Assembly (NCBI RefSeq): GCF_002845745.1
Contig: NZ_PIUM01000027.1
Span: forward strand, 1-64,000
Direction: 5' to 3'
DNA: 64,000 bases
Source: Telmatospirillum siberiense
GTDB taxonomy: Bacteria > Pseudomonadota > Alphaproteobacteria > Rhodospirillales > Magnetospirillaceae
Shown: in pieces, positions 27,045 through 36,586 of the stretch
Position numbering within the stretch: the stretch's first letter is position 1
Layout of the letters: every line of letters begins with the position of its first letter
Notes under the pieces: generated by a model
What the model saw: only the letters and a program-made list of their open reading frames with translations
What the model was told of the DNA's origin: nothing
Database searches by the model: none
Translations under genes and position numbers: made by a program

Positions 27045-27389
27045 ATGCCAAACATCGGCGACGCTGGGATTGGACCCGAGTCACGGCCCCCCCCTCCGGC
27101 AAGTGCTGTACCCGCGATGCTGGACATTACCCATCGACGCAATCGCCTGGCAGGCCTGTGGGCCGCGGAATTGCTCGGCCTGATCGGGATTGCCGCCCAG
27201 GATTACGTCCGAACCGTCGTCCACCCCGGACATCCGCAGGATCAGGTCCACGGCGACGATCACGAAACGGTGGTCGACAAACTGGCCGAAGACCTCGCCG
27301 GACGGGCCAGCGAAGAGGAAATCCGCCGGCGCATGTCGCAATGCCTGCAGGAAGCCCGCCGACGGACTGAATTGGGCAAGAAAGAGTAA
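27045..27389 (+). CDS. F1-ATPase inhibitor zeta subunit (DUF1476)
   Basis: The alphaproteobacterial zeta subunit binds F1-ATPase and blocks ATP hydrolysis. The 114-residue protein has the family core ITHRRNRLAGLWAAELLGLIG (about 28-48), a variable middle, and the helical C-terminus VVDKLAEDLAGRASEEEIRRRMSQCLQEAR. The family consensus is RRNKLLGLWAAELLGL ... EIRRRM. The N-terminus here (MPNIGDAGIGPESRPPPPA) is Pro-rich and unlike the usual FDDREKAFE inhibitory segment, so inhibitory function may differ. AAGGAG lies 7 nt before the ATG. It ends at a hairpin that overlaps the stop codon. Confidence 0.82.
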   Translation: MPNIGDAGIGPESRPPPPASAVPAMLDITHRRNRLAGLWAAELLGLIGIAAQDYVRTVVHPGHPQDQVHGDDHETVVDKLAEDLAGRASEEEIRRRMSQCLQEARRRTELGKKE

Positions 27390-27519
27390 GGGCTTGGGGC
27401 GAAATTATCGCTCCAAGCCCTGAAGCCCGAGCGGCGCATGAGCCGGCCGAAGCCGGAGGCGCAGGCATCATATAAACCCTTAGGCTCTGGAGCGATTGTT
27501 TCGCCCCAGAGCCTAAGGG
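27389..27519. repeat. Paired hairpin element downstream of the zeta gene
   Basis: Hairpin 1: AGGGCTTGGGGCGA/TCGCTCCAAGCCCT (27389-27402/27408-27421), 14 bp with one G-U. Hairpin 2: 19 bp arms 27477-27495/27501-27519 with one mismatch (core GGCTCTGGAGCGA). The arms of both contain TGG(G/A)GCGA, suggesting related ends of one element. Between and after them, AAGCCCGAGCGGCG(C/T)(A/T)TGAGC occurs twice (27423-27442 and 27542-27561). Confidence 0.6.
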
Positions 27520-27595
27520 GCCTGGAGAACAGGCGTCCTATAAGCCCGAGCGGCGTTTGAGCCCGCCGCGGCGGCGGCCACCGTCATAGGGAACG

Positions 27596-27625
27596 GGGCC
27601 AGGCACGCATCCGTGCGCCTGGCCC
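27596..27625 (-). terminator. Hairpin downstream of pheT
   Basis: On the minus strand GGGCCAGGC(GC)ACG-GATG-CGTGCCTGGCCC, a 12 bp stem with a 2 nt bulge, 11 nt after the pheT stop. There is no U-tract, so termination efficiency is uncertain. Confidence 0.5.
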
Positions 27626-27636
27626 GCAAAATCGCG

Positions 27637-30036
27637 TTACCCGCGCAGTTCGCCGCCCGTCGCCTTGCCGACGGCATCGACCACCTTTGCGGCGATCGCT
27701 TCGATTTCGGCGTCGGTCAGCGTTTTCTCGACCGGTTGCAGGGTGACCTGAATGGCCAGGCTCTTCTTGTCTTCCCCGACATGCGGTCCCTCATAGAGGT
27801 CGAACAGCAGGACGTCGCTGATCAACGCCTTGTCGGCCCCCTTGGCGGCCCGCAAAACGGCTTCGGCGCTGACCGAGCGGTCGACGACGAAAGCGAAGTC
27901 GCGCTCGATGGCGTGGAAGGGCGAGACCTTGAGCAGGGACTTGGCCTTGGTCGGCCGCACCTTGGGCAGGGGAACCGCTTCGAGGAACACCTCGAAACCG
28001 ACGACCGGCCCCTTGATGTCGAGAGCGGCCAGCACCCGCGGATGGATCTCGCCGAAAGAGGCGATCACCGTCTTCGGCCCCAGCTTGAGGCTGCCGGATC
28101 GCCCCGGGTGATACCAGGCCGGCGCCTCGGCCACCACCTGCAAGCCTTCCGCCGGACCGCCGGCCGCGGCGACGGCACCCGCCGCGTCGGCTTTCGCGTC
28201 GAAGGCGTCGACCGGACGCGCCTGTTCGGCCCAATGGCGAGCCGCGGCCCGCCCCGCCCGGATGCCGGCGGCCACCAACCGCTGATCTCCCGGCTGGTCG
28301 CCGTTGAACTCGGGCCCCAATTCGAACAGGGAGATATCGCGGAAACCCCGGTCGGCATTGCGTCCGGCGGCGGCGACCAGATTGGCCAGCACCGAGGGAC
28401 GCATCGAATCGAGATCGCTGGAAATGGGATTGGCCAACGTCAGCTCCGCCTTGCCGCCACCGAAAAGTCCGGCGAGGGACGACGGCAGGAAGGACCAGGT
28501 GACGGTCTCGACGAGGCCACGCGCCGCCAGACCCCGCCGCACCCAGTTGGCCTGCCTTTGCGCGGCGGTCAGAACCGGACGGACGACGGACGGACGGGGC
28601 ATCGACACCGTCGGAATATGGTCATAGCCGTGAATACGGATGACCTCCTCCACCAGATCGTGCTCTCCCGTCACATCGGCGCGCCAGGACGGCGGCACCA
28701 CGGCATAGGACGTCCCGACCTTGGAAAGCTTGCAGCCCAGCGCCTCCAGCGCGGCGACCATCGCCTCCTCGGGCACGGATACGCCCCCCAACTGCTCGAC
28801 GCGATGCGGGCGGAAGGTGATCGGGGCGCTTTCCGCCGGAGCCTTTCCGACGATAACCGGCTGGGATGCCTCGCCGCCGCATAACTCGATGATCATCCGG
28901 GTGGCCAGTTCCATGCCGGAGACGACGAAGGCCGGATCTATTCCGCGTTCGAAACGATAGCGGGCATCCGATTCGATAGCCAGCCGGCGCCCGGTGGCGG
29001 CCGTCCGCATCGGATCGAACAAGGCCGCTTCGAGGAACACGTCGGTGGTTCCGGCCGACACGCTGGTGGCCTCGCCGCCGATCACGCCGCCCAGGGCCTG
29101 AGGGCCGGCATCGTCGGCGATCACGGTCATCGAGCCGTCGAGATCGTAGCTCTTGCCGTTCAGCGCCGCCAGCGTCTCGCCGTCGCGGGCCAGGCGCGCC
29201 CGGACGTCGCCCTTGAGCTTGGCGGCGTCGAAGACATGCAGCGGACGATCCAGATCGATGGTGAAATAGTTGGTGATGTCGACCAGCGCCGAAATGGGGC
29301 GCAGGCCCACGGCGGTCAACCAATCCTTGAGCCAGCCGGGGCTTTCGCCGTTGCGCACGCCGCGGATGGTCCGTCCGGCGAACAGCGAGCAGGCGCCCGG
29401 CGCCTCGGCCGGAAAATCGAGGCTGACGCCGATCGGGCTGGTGAAGGAGCTCTTGACCGGCTCGACCGACAACGGCTTCAACTTGCCGAGACCGGCCGCC
29501 GCCAGATCGCGGGCGATACCGCGCACACCGAGGCAATCGGCACGATTGGGCGTGATCGCCACGTCGATCACCGGATCGAAGCTCAGCACCTTGGTCAAAG
29601 GTTCGCCGGCCGGCGTATTGCTCGGCAATTCGATGATGCCGGAATGATCCTCGCCCAGCAGCAATTCCCGCCAGGAGCACATCATGGCCTGCGATTCGAC
29701 GCCGCGGACATTGCCTTTCTTCAGGGCCTCGCCCGTGGCGGGCACCACCACGCCGGGAAGCGCCACCACGACCTTGAGCCCCGCCCGCGCGTTCGGCGCG
29801 CCGCAGACGACCTGAAGCGTCTCCCGCCCGATCGACACCTTGCAGAGCTGGAGACGGTCGGCGTTGGGATGGGGACCGGCCTCCATCACCTGGCCGGTGA
29901 TGAAGCCGCCGAGGCGGGCGGCCGGATCGTCGAGGGATTCGACTTCAAGACCGAGCATGGTCAGGCGTTCGGCGATGGCGTCGACGCCGGCGGTGGTATC
30001 CAGATGGCGCTTCAGCCAGGACAGGGTGAATTTCAT
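27637..30036 (-). CDS. pheT: Phenylalanyl-tRNA synthetase beta subunit
   Basis: The large subunit of the (alpha-beta)2 PheRS that charges tRNA-Phe. The 799 residues cover an N-terminal B1 domain with a tRNA-binding OB-fold ([24 protein letters not shown], about 44-67), the B3/B4 editing region, the B5 domain, the catalytic-like core ([13 protein letters not shown]) and the C-terminal anticodon-binding FDX-ACB domain (about 705-798, [18 protein letters not shown]). Its ATG overlaps the pheS stop (ATGA), so the two subunits are translationally coupled for stoichiometry. Confidence 0.97.
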   Translation of the reverse strand: MKFTLSWLKRHLDTTAGVDAIAERLTMLGLEVESLDDPAARLGGFITGQVMEAGPHPNADRLQLCKVSIGRETLQVVCGAPNARAGLKVVVALPGVVVPATGEALKKGNVRGVESQAMMCSWRELLLGEDHSGIIELPSNTPAGEPLTKVLSFDPVIDVAITPNRADCLGVRGIARDLAAAGLGKLKPLSVEPVKSSFTSPIGVSLDFPAEAPGACSLFAGRTIRGVRNGESPGWLKDWLTAVGLRPISALVDITNYFTIDLDRPLHVFDAAKLKGDVRARLARDGETLAALNGKSYDLDGSMTVIADDAGPQALGGVIGGEATSVSAGTTDVFLEAALFDPMRTAATGRRLAIESDARYRFERGIDPAFVVSGMELATRMIIELCGGEASQPVIVGKAPAESAPITFRPHRVEQLGGVSVPEEAMVAALEALGCKLSKVGTSYAVVPPSWRADVTGEHDLVEEVIRIHGYDHIPTVSMPRPSVVRPVLTAAQRQANWVRRGLAARGLVETVTWSFLPSSLAGLFGGGKAELTLANPISSDLDSMRPSVLANLVAAAGRNADRGFRDISLFELGPEFNGDQPGDQRLVAAGIRAGRAAARHWAEQARPVDAFDAKADAAGAVAAAGGPAEGLQVVAEAPAWYHPGRSGSLKLGPKTVIASFGEIHPRVLAALDIKGPVVGFEVFLEAVPLPKVRPTKAKSLLKVSPFHAIERDFAFVVDRSVSAEAVLRAAKGADKALISDVLLFDLYEGPHVGEDKKSLAIQVTLQPVEKTLTDAEIEAIAAKVVDAVGKATGGELRG

Positions 30037-31130
30037 CGGGCAAGTCCTCCGGAAAGCGTCGGCACGTCGAGCGGCACGAAGCCGTAATGCCTGAGCCAGC
30101 GCAGATCCGAATCAAAAAAGGTCCTCAGGTCGGGAATTCCGTATTTCAGCATGGCGATCCGCTCGATTCCCATGCCGAAGGCGAAGCCTTGATATTCGTC
30201 GGGATCGATGCCGCAGTTCCTCAGCACGTTGGGATGAACCATGCCGCAGCCCAGGATTTCCAGCCAGTCGGCCCCGGCGCCGATCTTCAGTTCCCCGCCC
30301 GCCCGCGAGCAGCCGATATCGACCTCGGCCGAGGGCTCGGTAAAGGGAAAGAAGGAGGGGCGGAAGCGCACCGGAACATCGTCCACCTCGAAATAGGTTT
30401 TGACGAACTCGCTGAGACACCCCTTCAGGTGGCCCATGTTGGTCGTCTTGTCGATGACCAGCCCCTCCAGCTGATGGAACATCGGCGTGTGGGTCATGTC
30501 GGAGTCGCAGCGGTAGGTCCGTCCGGGAATGATCACGCGGATCGGCGGCGTCTGCTTCAGCATGGTCCGCACCTGGACGGGCGAGGTATGGGTCCGCAGC
30601 AGATGGCGCGAACCGTCGGCCTTCTCCGGCAGGAAGAAGGTATCGTGCATCAGGCGCGCCGGATGCTCGGGCGGAAAATTCAGCGCGGTGAAATTATGGA
30701 AGTCGTCCTCGATATCCGGTCCCTCGGCCACGCCGAACCCCATCTGACCGAAGATCGCCACCACTTCGTCGATGGTCTGGCTGATCGGGTGGATACGGCC
30801 GGTGCTTTCCGGACGGACGGGCAATGTGACATCGATCGTCTCGCGGGCCAGGCGCTCGTCCAGCGCCTTGACCTCGAGCGCCGTCTTGCGGGCGTCGATG
30901 GCATCCGAAACGGCCTGCTTGGCGGCGTTGAGAGCGGCGCCGGCCTCCTTGCGCTCTTCCGGCGAAACGCTGCCCAGTTGGCTCATCAGCGCCGAAAGCG
31001 ACCCTTTCTTGCCAAGGGTGGCCACCCGGACGCGATCCAACTCCTCCAGGGTCGCGGCCGAGGTCACGGCGTCAAGCGACTGAGCGACCAGCGGCTCGAC
31101 GCTTTTGCGGATTTCTTCCAATTTGCCCAT
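30033..31130 (-). CDS. pheS: Phenylalanyl-tRNA synthetase alpha subunit
   Basis: The catalytic subunit of PheRS, class II. The 365 residues comprise an N-terminal coiled-coil arm (about 1-90), motif 1 in [19 protein letters not shown], motif 2 ([14 protein letters not shown]), and the Phe-binding/motif 3 segment [19 protein letters not shown] near the C-terminus. ATG at 31130 ([11 protein letters not shown]) was chosen; GGAAG lies about 7-10 nt upstream. An in-frame TTG at 31154 would only add eight residues without a better site. A terminator-like hairpin separates it from rplT. Confidence 0.97.
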   Translation of the reverse strand: MGKLEEIRKSVEPLVAQSLDAVTSAATLEELDRVRVATLGKKGSLSALMSQLGSVSPEERKEAGAALNAAKQAVSDAIDARKTALEVKALDERLARETIDVTLPVRPESTGRIHPISQTIDEVVAIFGQMGFGVAEGPDIEDDFHNFTALNFPPEHPARLMHDTFFLPEKADGSRHLLRTHTSPVQVRTMLKQTPPIRVIIPGRTYRCDSDMTHTPMFHQLEGLVIDKTTNMGHLKGCLSEFVKTYFEVDDVPVRFRPSFFPFTEPSAEVDIGCSRAGGELKIGAGADWLEILGCGMVHPNVLRNCGIDPDEYQGFAFGMGIERIAMLKYGIPDLRTFFDSDLRWLRHYGFVPLDVPTLSGGLAR

Positions 31131-31156
31131 CGTTGCTTCCAACTTTCCAGACAAGC

Positions 31157-31183
31157 AAAAAGGGGCCGTCCGCAGACGACCCC
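31157..31183 (-). terminator. Terminator/attenuator between rplT and pheS
   Basis: On the minus strand GGGGTCGTC-TGCG-GACGGCCCC-TTTTT: a 9 bp stem with one G-U and a five-base U-tract, 26 nt before the pheS start. It can partially end the rpmI-rplT transcript and tune readthrough into pheST. I see no Phe-rich leader peptide between rplT and the hairpin. Confidence 0.7.
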
Positions 31184-31229
31184 CTTCTTTGATGACCGAC
31201 GACCGGAAACCGGCCGGCGGAAGCGGCTG

Positions 31230-31592
31230 TCAGGCCGCCTTAAGGGCTTGCGCGGCCTGGTCGACCAGCGACTTGAAGGTGGCCGGCTCGCGGATCGCGA
31301 TATCGGACAACACCTTGCGGTCCAGTTCGATGCCAGCCTTCTTCAGGCCGCTCATGAAGCGGCTGTAGGTCAGGCCGTTCAGACGGGCGCCGGCGTTGAT
31401 GCGCTGGATCCAGAGGGCCCGGAAATTCCGCTTCTTCGCGCGGCGATCACGATAGGCGTAACGAAGCGCCTTCTCGACCCGCTCGATGGCGATGCGGAAA
31501 TTGGTGCTGGACCGGCCACGGTAGCCCTTGGCCAGCTTGAGAATCTTCCGATGACGGGCGTGCGTGGTGACGCCCCGTTTAACGCGCGCCAT
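31230..31592 (-). CDS. rplT: 50S ribosomal protein L20
   Basis: An early-assembly 23S rRNA-binding protein. The 120 residues are the normal length. The N-terminus [24 protein letters not shown] and the motif [39 protein letters not shown] are diagnostic. It lies 3 nt downstream of rpmI, as in the conserved infC-rpmI-rplT order, and upstream of pheST. Confidence 0.98.
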   Translation of the reverse strand: MARVKRGVTTHARHRKILKLAKGYRGRSSTNFRIAIERVEKALRYAYRDRRAKKRNFRALWIQRINAGARLNGLTYSRFMSGLKKAGIELDRKVLSDIAIREPATFKSLVDQAAQALKAA

Positions 31593-31595
31593 GGC

Positions 31596-31799
31596 TTAGG
31601 CTCCGTAAGGCAGGTAGAATTTTTTGACGTTGGGGCTATCCACCTCGGCGACGATGAAGGTGCCGCGCTGCTGGCGCTTCATCTTGGACGTCTTGGCGGA
31701 CAGGCAGTGGCGCTTGAACGCCACATTGGCCCGAACCTTGCCGGTACCGGTGAGCCGAAACCGCTTTTTGGCGGAGCTCTTCGTCTTCATTTTGGGCAT
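31596..31799 (-). CDS. rpmI: 50S ribosomal protein L35
   Basis: A 67-residue basic protein, [23 protein letters not shown]..., with the family signature [16 protein letters not shown] lies 7 nt before the ATG. infC is upstream on the same strand but unusually far (about 650 bp), because two repeat elements lie between; rpmI may therefore have its own promoter. Confidence 0.98.
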   Translation of the reverse strand: MPKMKTKSSAKKRFRLTGTGKVRANVAFKRHCLSAKTSKMKRQQRGTFIVAEVDSPNVKKFYLPYGA

Positions 31800-32019
31800 T
31801 TTCGCTTCCTTTAAGCAAAATACACGAGCGATTCATGGATGGCGGGGCATGCCCTTACACTCGCCTCGGCCATCCGATGGAAGCGGAGGTTATAATCGCG
31901 CGGTCGTTCGATTGCAAGCACCGCTCGCGGCCATCAGGGCAACGAATTCAGGTTAACAACCGGTTGGCGCCGGCAATTTCATTTGGCGGCTCACTCCCAA
32001 GAGTCGTCATGCCCCGCTC

Positions 32020-32078
32020 CAATGACGTCGGTCGATCCGTGCATTCATGGATTGCCGGATCAAGTCCGGCAATGACGG
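32020..32078 (-). repeat. Dispersed palindromic repeat (CATTGCCGGA family), copy 2
   Basis: An inverted copy of the unit at 17799-17860: CAATGACGTCGGTCGATCCG ... CATGGATTGCCGGA-TCAAG-TCCGGCAATGACGG. The 9 bp core stem is conserved while the 5 nt loop differs from copy 1. It lies between infC and rpmI. Confidence 0.75.
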
Positions 32079-32216
32079 TTTTCGATTGTGATCACTACTC
32101 AAATAGAGGCGACGCACAATCCGCATCGGACAGCCGTAGCTCAAGGCCGGGCATGACGCCGATGTTAAAAATCGAAACCTGAGTTCGGAGGCATGCCGCC
32201 TGGAGCGCTTCGATCC

Positions 32217-32382
32217 CATCTGCGCTCATCTGCGTTCATCGGTGCTGATCTGTGCTTCCTTTGATCGATTGCGGCGGATCATCCCGGGGCCAATCGAGCT
32301 GCTCCCGAAGGCCCGACCCGGACCGGGGCCTTGTCAAAAGGAGCACAGATAAACACAGATGAACTCAGAGAGGCGCAGATGG
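32217..32382. repeat. Imperfect long inverted repeat of CATCTGCG/ATCTGTG units
   Basis: The left arm (32217-32256) is built of CATCTGCGCTCATCTGCG... units. The right arm (32342-32382), AGCACAGATAAACACAGATG..., is its imperfect complement, about 40 bp each, with an 85 bp centre. This CTGTGTTCATCTG-type repeat is a known bacterial intergenic type. With the repeat at 32020-32078 it separates infC from rpmI. Confidence 0.7.
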
Positions 32383-32445
32383 CAACGCCGTCCCTGCCGG
32401 TGTGGAACTCGCAATGACGAATTGCCGAATAGGAAGCGCCGCGCT

Positions 32446-32982
32446 TTAACGCGGCGCCATCACCATGACCATCTGGCGACCTTCCATCTTGGGGAATTGC
32501 TCCACCTTGGCCAGATCGTCGAGATGTTCACGCACGCGATCCAGAACCTTCATGCCGAGATCCTGGTGCGCCATTTCCCGGCCGCGGAACCGCAAGGTCA
32601 CCTTGACCTTGTCGCCCTCGTCGAGGAACTTTCGCATGGCGCGCATCTTCACGTCATAGTCATTGTCATCGATATTCGGCCGAAGCTTGATCTCTTTGAC
32701 CTCGATCACCTTCTGCTTCTTGCGCGCCTCGGCCTTCTTTTTCTGGGCTTCGTATTTGTATTTTCCGTAGTCCAGAATCTTACAGACCGGCGGCTCGGCA
32801 TTGGGCGACACTTCGACCAGGTCCAAACCGACCTCGGCCGCCATATCGAGACCTTCACGGAGGGAAACGACCCCGACCATTTCCCCATCGGCGTCAACGA
32901 GCCGGATTGTGCGGGAGTCGATTTCGCTGTTGATGCGCGGACCATCCTGGTCCTTCTGCGCAGGTGCGGGTGGCTTGACTAT
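32446..32982 (-). CDS. infC: Translation initiation factor IF-3
   Basis: Binds the 30S subunit, prevents premature 50S joining and rejects non-canonical start codons. The 178-residue form begins [AUA][20 protein letters not shown]. The N-domain holds [17 protein letters not shown] and the linker [19 protein letters not shown]; the C-domain holds [13 protein letters not shown]. No ATG, GTG or TTG lies within usable distance of the only good Shine-Dalgarno, AGGAG (32990-32994). The triplet 7 nt after it is ATA (32980-32982). This mirrors the AUU start of E. coli infC, which allows IF-3 autoregulation. A longer version from ATG at 33039 would put a foreign-looking Arg/Pro tail in front. Confidence 0.9.
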   Translation of the reverse strand: MVKPPAPAQKDQDGPRINSEIDSRTIRLVDADGEMVGVVSLREGLDMAAEVGLDLVEVSPNAEPPVCKILDYGKYKYEAQKKKAEARKKQKVIEVKEIKLRPNIDDNDYDVKMRAMRKFLDEGDKVKVTLRFRGREMAHQDLGMKVLDRVREHLDDLAKVEQFPKMEGRQMVMVMAPR

Positions 32983-33064
32983 GTAAACTCTCCTACGGTG
33001 GGACGGAAACGGGACAGGCGCAGATGGCCCCATAGCCACGCGCTTCGCTCCGTCACGGAAATGA

Positions 33065-34981
33065 TCAGACCCCCGGTGGGAGGGCCTCGGCGGTTAGTTT
33101 AACAATGGCGTCTTCCAGCGCAAGCGTTTCTTGGGCCGAACTGCCCAACCGCCGCACGGCGACCGCCCCCGTCTCGCTTTCGCGCTTGCCGACGACCAGC
33201 AAAGCCGGAACCTTGGCGAGGGAATGCTCGCGCACCTTGTAATTGATTTTCTCGTTCCTAAGGTCGAGTTCCGCCCGCAAACCCGCCGATTTCAGGCGTG
33301 CCAGAACGGATTTCGCGTAATCGTCCGCCTCGTTGGTGATCGTCGCCACCACCACCTGGACGGGCGCCAGCCACAACGGGAACCGCCCGGCGTGATGTTC
33401 GATCAGGATCCCCAGGAAGCGCTCGAAGGATCCCAGGATGGCCCGATGCAGCATCACGGGGCGCTTCTTATGGCCGTCCTCGGCCACATAGGAGGCGTCG
33501 AGACGTTCGGGCAGCACGAAATCGACCTGCATCGTACCGCATTGCCAATCGCGTCCGATGGCGTCACGCAGAACGAATTCGAGCTTCGGCCCGTAGAAGG
33601 CGCCTTCGCCGGGATTGCGCGTGGTTTCAAGCCCGGCCGCCTTGGAGGCTTCCAGCAAGGCGCCTTCGGCCTTGTCCCAGATCTCGTCGGACCCGGCGCG
33701 GGTCGCCGGCCGGTCGGAGAACTTCACGCGGACGTCCTCGAAGCCGAAATCCTTGTAGACCGCTTTCAGCAGCTCGCAAAAAGCCACGGTTTCCGAGGTG
33801 ATCTGATCCTCGGTACAGAAGATGTGGGCGTCGTCCTGGGTAAAGGCCCGCACGCGCATGATGCCGTGCATGGCCCCCGAGGGCTCGTAACGATGGCACG
33901 AGCCGAACTCGGCCATGCGCAGCGGCAGGTCGCGATAGCTGCGGATGCCGGTGCGGAAGATCTGCACATGGCACGGACAGTTCATCGGCTTGATGGCCAG
34001 CGTCCGCTCATCGGGCGTCTGCACGGTGAACATGTTGGCGCCGAACTTGTCCCAATGGCCCGACGCCTCCCACAGGGAGCGGTCGACCAGTTGCGGCGTC
34101 TTCACCTCGACATAACCGTTCTGCTCGAGGCGGCGGCGCATGTAGCTCTCGACGGTCCGCCACAAGGTCCACCCCTTGGGATGCCAGAAGACGCTGCCGA
34201 CGGCCTCCTCCTGCTGGTGGAACAGTTCCATCTCGCGGCCCAGGCGGCGGTGGTCGCGCTTCTCGGCCTCCTCCAGCATGGTGAGATAGGCCTTCAGATC
34301 CTTCTCATCGAACCAGGCTGTGCCGTAGATGCGCTGAAGCATCTCGTTTCTTGAATCGCCGCGCCAATAGGCACCGGCCACCTTCATCAATTTGAAGGCC
34401 TTGCCCAACTTGGCGGTCGACGGCAGATGCGGACCGCGACACAGGTCGATGAACTTCCCCTGCCGATAAAGACTGATCGTCTGCCCGGCGGGAATCGAGG
34501 CGATGAGTTCGGCCTTGTACTTCTCGCCCAAGCCCTCGAAAAAGGCGACGGCGTCGTCACGGGCCCATTCCTCGCGGGTGATCGCCTCGTCGCGGGCGAC
34601 GATCTCACCCATGCGCGCCTCGATCTTTTCGAGATCCTCGGGCGTGAAGGGGGTGGCGCGGGCGAAGTCGTAATAGAAGCCGTTCTCGATGGCCGGCCCG
34701 ATGGTCACCTGGGCTTCGGGATAAAGCTCCTTGACCGCCTCGGCCATCACATGAGCCGCGTCATGACGGAGCAGTTCCAGCGCGTCGGCGTCGCGATGGG
34801 TAAGGATGGCCACCTGCGCGTCAGCCGAGACCTCGATCGACAGATCCTTCAGGACGCCGTCGATGCGTACGGCCAGGGCGGACTTCGCCAGGCCGGGGCC
34901 AATGTCGCGGGCGATATCGCCCCCCGTCACCGCATGGTCGTAACGACGCACGCTTCCATCGGGCAAGGTAATGGCAACCAT
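33065..34981 (-). CDS. thrS: Threonyl-tRNA synthetase
   Basis: A class II synthetase of 638 residues: an N-terminal TGS domain (about 1-60, [21 protein letters not shown]), the editing N2 domain with [16 protein letters not shown] (about 70-85), the catalytic core with the zinc ligand Cys in [35 protein letters not shown], and the anticodon domain (about 535-638, [11 protein letters not shown]). ATG at 34981 ([10 protein letters not shown]) aligns with the usual start of ThrRS. A GTG at 34996 is in frame, adds five residues, and cannot be excluded since neither has a strong ribosome site. It is upstream of infC on the same strand. Confidence 0.97.
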   Translation of the reverse strand: MVAITLPDGSVRRYDHAVTGGDIARDIGPGLAKSALAVRIDGVLKDLSIEVSADAQVAILTHRDADALELLRHDAAHVMAEAVKELYPEAQVTIGPAIENGFYYDFARATPFTPEDLEKIEARMGEIVARDEAITREEWARDDAVAFFEGLGEKYKAELIASIPAGQTISLYRQGKFIDLCRGPHLPSTAKLGKAFKLMKVAGAYWRGDSRNEMLQRIYGTAWFDEKDLKAYLTMLEEAEKRDHRRLGREMELFHQQEEAVGSVFWHPKGWTLWRTVESYMRRRLEQNGYVEVKTPQLVDRSLWEASGHWDKFGANMFTVQTPDERTLAIKPMNCPCHVQIFRTGIRSYRDLPLRMAEFGSCHRYEPSGAMHGIMRVRAFTQDDAHIFCTEDQITSETVAFCELLKAVYKDFGFEDVRVKFSDRPATRAGSDEIWDKAEGALLEASKAAGLETTRNPGEGAFYGPKLEFVLRDAIGRDWQCGTMQVDFVLPERLDASYVAEDGHKKRPVMLHRAILGSFERFLGILIEHHAGRFPLWLAPVQVVVATITNEADDYAKSVLARLKSAGLRAELDLRNEKINYKVREHSLAKVPALLVVGKRESETGAVAVRRLGSSAQETLALEDAIVKLTAEALPPGV

Positions 34982-35151
34982 GGACTTCGCACTCACGTTT
35001 CAGAAAAAAAAGCCGTAGGGCGAGGACAATAAGCAGATCACCCGGCAAGTCAAGCAGCCCTGGGACAAGGCTGCCGCGCTTCCAGCGCGGTGAATGCCGC
35101 CGCGGCCGTGATATCATAGCTTCGGCATGACAGTTTAAGGAGAGCCCAGGG

Positions 35152-35925
35152 ATGCCCGTGCACCATTCCGCCCAGGCGGGTTTCGCCGCCCAGGCCGCGA
35201 CCTATGAACGGGGACGCCCCGACTATCCGCAAGCCATCCAGGAATGGCTGACCGGTCATCTCGGCCTGGGACCGAACCGCTCCGTCATCGATCTCGGGGC
35301 GGGTACCGGTAAATTCACCGGCCGGCTGGCAGGCACCGGAGCAACCGTCAGCGCCGTCGAACCGGTCGCCGAAATGCGGAGACAATTCACGAAGGTTCTC
35401 CCGGACGTGCCGATCCTGGAGGGCAACGCCGAGGCCATCCCCTTTCCCGACGCCAGCCTCGACGCCGTGGTCTGCGCCCAGGCCTTCCACTGGTTCGCCA
35501 CCAAGGCCGCAATGGTGGAAATCACCCGCGTTCTGAAGCCGGGCGGCGCCCTCGGCCTGGTGTGGAACGCGCGCGACGTCGGCGTCGACTGGGTCGCGGC
35601 GGTCAGCGACATCATCACCCCTTACGAGGGTGACGCCCCACGTTTCGCCAAAGGCGACTGGAAGCGGCAATTTCCCGCCGACGGCTTGTCACCGCTCGAC
35701 GAGCAGACCTTTCTCCATGAACATCGGGGCTCGCCCGACAGGGTGATCGTCGACCGCATCCTCTCGGTAAGTTTCATCGGGGCCCTGGAGGCCCCCGAAC
35801 GGGACAAGGTCGAAGCCCGCCTGCGCCATCTGATCGCAACCCACCCCGCCCTGGCGAACCAACCGGAGATCGCCTTTCCTTATCGAACCTGCGCTTATCG
35901 CTGCGTCAAACTGCCGACGGAATAA
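35152..35925 (+). CDS. Class I SAM-dependent methyltransferase
   Basis: A 257-residue methyltransferase of the Methyltransf_11/UbiE-like type. SAM motif I is VIDLGAGTGKFTGRL (about 45-59), with acidic VEPVAEM after strand 2, then FPDASLDAVVCAQAFHWF (about 99-116) and LKPGGALGLVWNARD (about 128-142). The N-terminal GFAAQAATYERGRPDYPQ is typical of a widespread family without a proven substrate. AAGGAG lies about 11 nt before the ATG. It is divergent from thrS. Small-molecule methylation is likely; the substrate is unknown. Confidence 0.85.
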   Translation: MPVHHSAQAGFAAQAATYERGRPDYPQAIQEWLTGHLGLGPNRSVIDLGAGTGKFTGRLAGTGATVSAVEPVAEMRRQFTKVLPDVPILEGNAEAIPFPDASLDAVVCAQAFHWFATKAAMVEITRVLKPGGALGLVWNARDVGVDWVAAVSDIITPYEGDAPRFAKGDWKRQFPADGLSPLDEQTFLHEHRGSPDRVIVDRILSVSFIGALEAPERDKVEARLRHLIATHPALANQPEIAFPYRTCAYRCVKLPTE

Positions 35926-35983
35926 GAATGGTCATAGCGGGAGCCGTTGCTTGGCAGGTCATCTCCCGCTATCTTCGCGCCCC

Positions 35984-36586
35984 ATGACGGATATCCCGCT
36001 TCTCCTCGACCCGCTTTTCCTGGCCCAGACCGCGACGATTCTCGCCGTCCCCGGACCGACCAACGCGCTTTTGGCCACGGCCGGAGCGACAAAGGGTATC
36101 CGGGTCTCCATCCGGTTCGTCGCGGTGGTGCTCACCGCCTATCTGGGAGCCATCCTCGCCTGGGGACTCTTGCTGATTCCGGCGAGCGCCGCCTGGCCGC
36201 CTCTGATGGTCCTGGCCCGGCTGGGTTGCGCGTTGTTCCTGGCCGCCACGGCCTTGCGCCTGTGGCGCGGCACCACCAGCCTGGCGGCGACGCCGGCCTC
36301 GCCGATCACCAACCGCACCCTGACGCTCGCCACGCTGCTCAATCCCAAGGCGCTATTGTTCGCCACCGGCATTTTCCCGGCCACGGCCTTCACCCAGTCC
36401 GATGTCTTCTATTCGACCGCGTTGGCCTTCGCCGCACCCCTGGTTCCCATCACGCTGGCCTGGATCGCCTTCGGCGCCTCGCTCGCCAGTTCGCAAAGCC
36501 GCATCTCGCCCAAGCTCGCGCATCGGGCGGCGGCCATCCTGCTCGCCTGCTTCTCGGCCAGCATCGGCCTTTCCGCCGTCGTTTGA
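35984..36586 (+). CDS. LysE/RhtB family amino-acid exporter
   Basis: A 200-residue inner-membrane translocator with six predicted helices. The N-terminal PGPTNALLATAGATKGIR (about 22-39) is the LysE signature PGP, and LATLLNPKALLFATGIFPA (about 116-134) is the second conserved motif (NPK). ATG at 35984 is the start that places the PGP motif at the usual distance; a TTG 33 bp upstream is in frame but not needed. It abuts the convergent GT9 gene with no intergenic base. Substrate unknown. Confidence 0.88.
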   Translation: MTDIPLLLDPLFLAQTATILAVPGPTNALLATAGATKGIRVSIRFVAVVLTAYLGAILAWGLLLIPASAAWPPLMVLARLGCALFLAATALRLWRGTTSLAATPASPITNRTLTLATLLNPKALLFATGIFPATAFTQSDVFYSTALAFAAPLVPITLAWIAFGASLASSQSRISPKLAHRAAAILLACFSASIGLSAVV

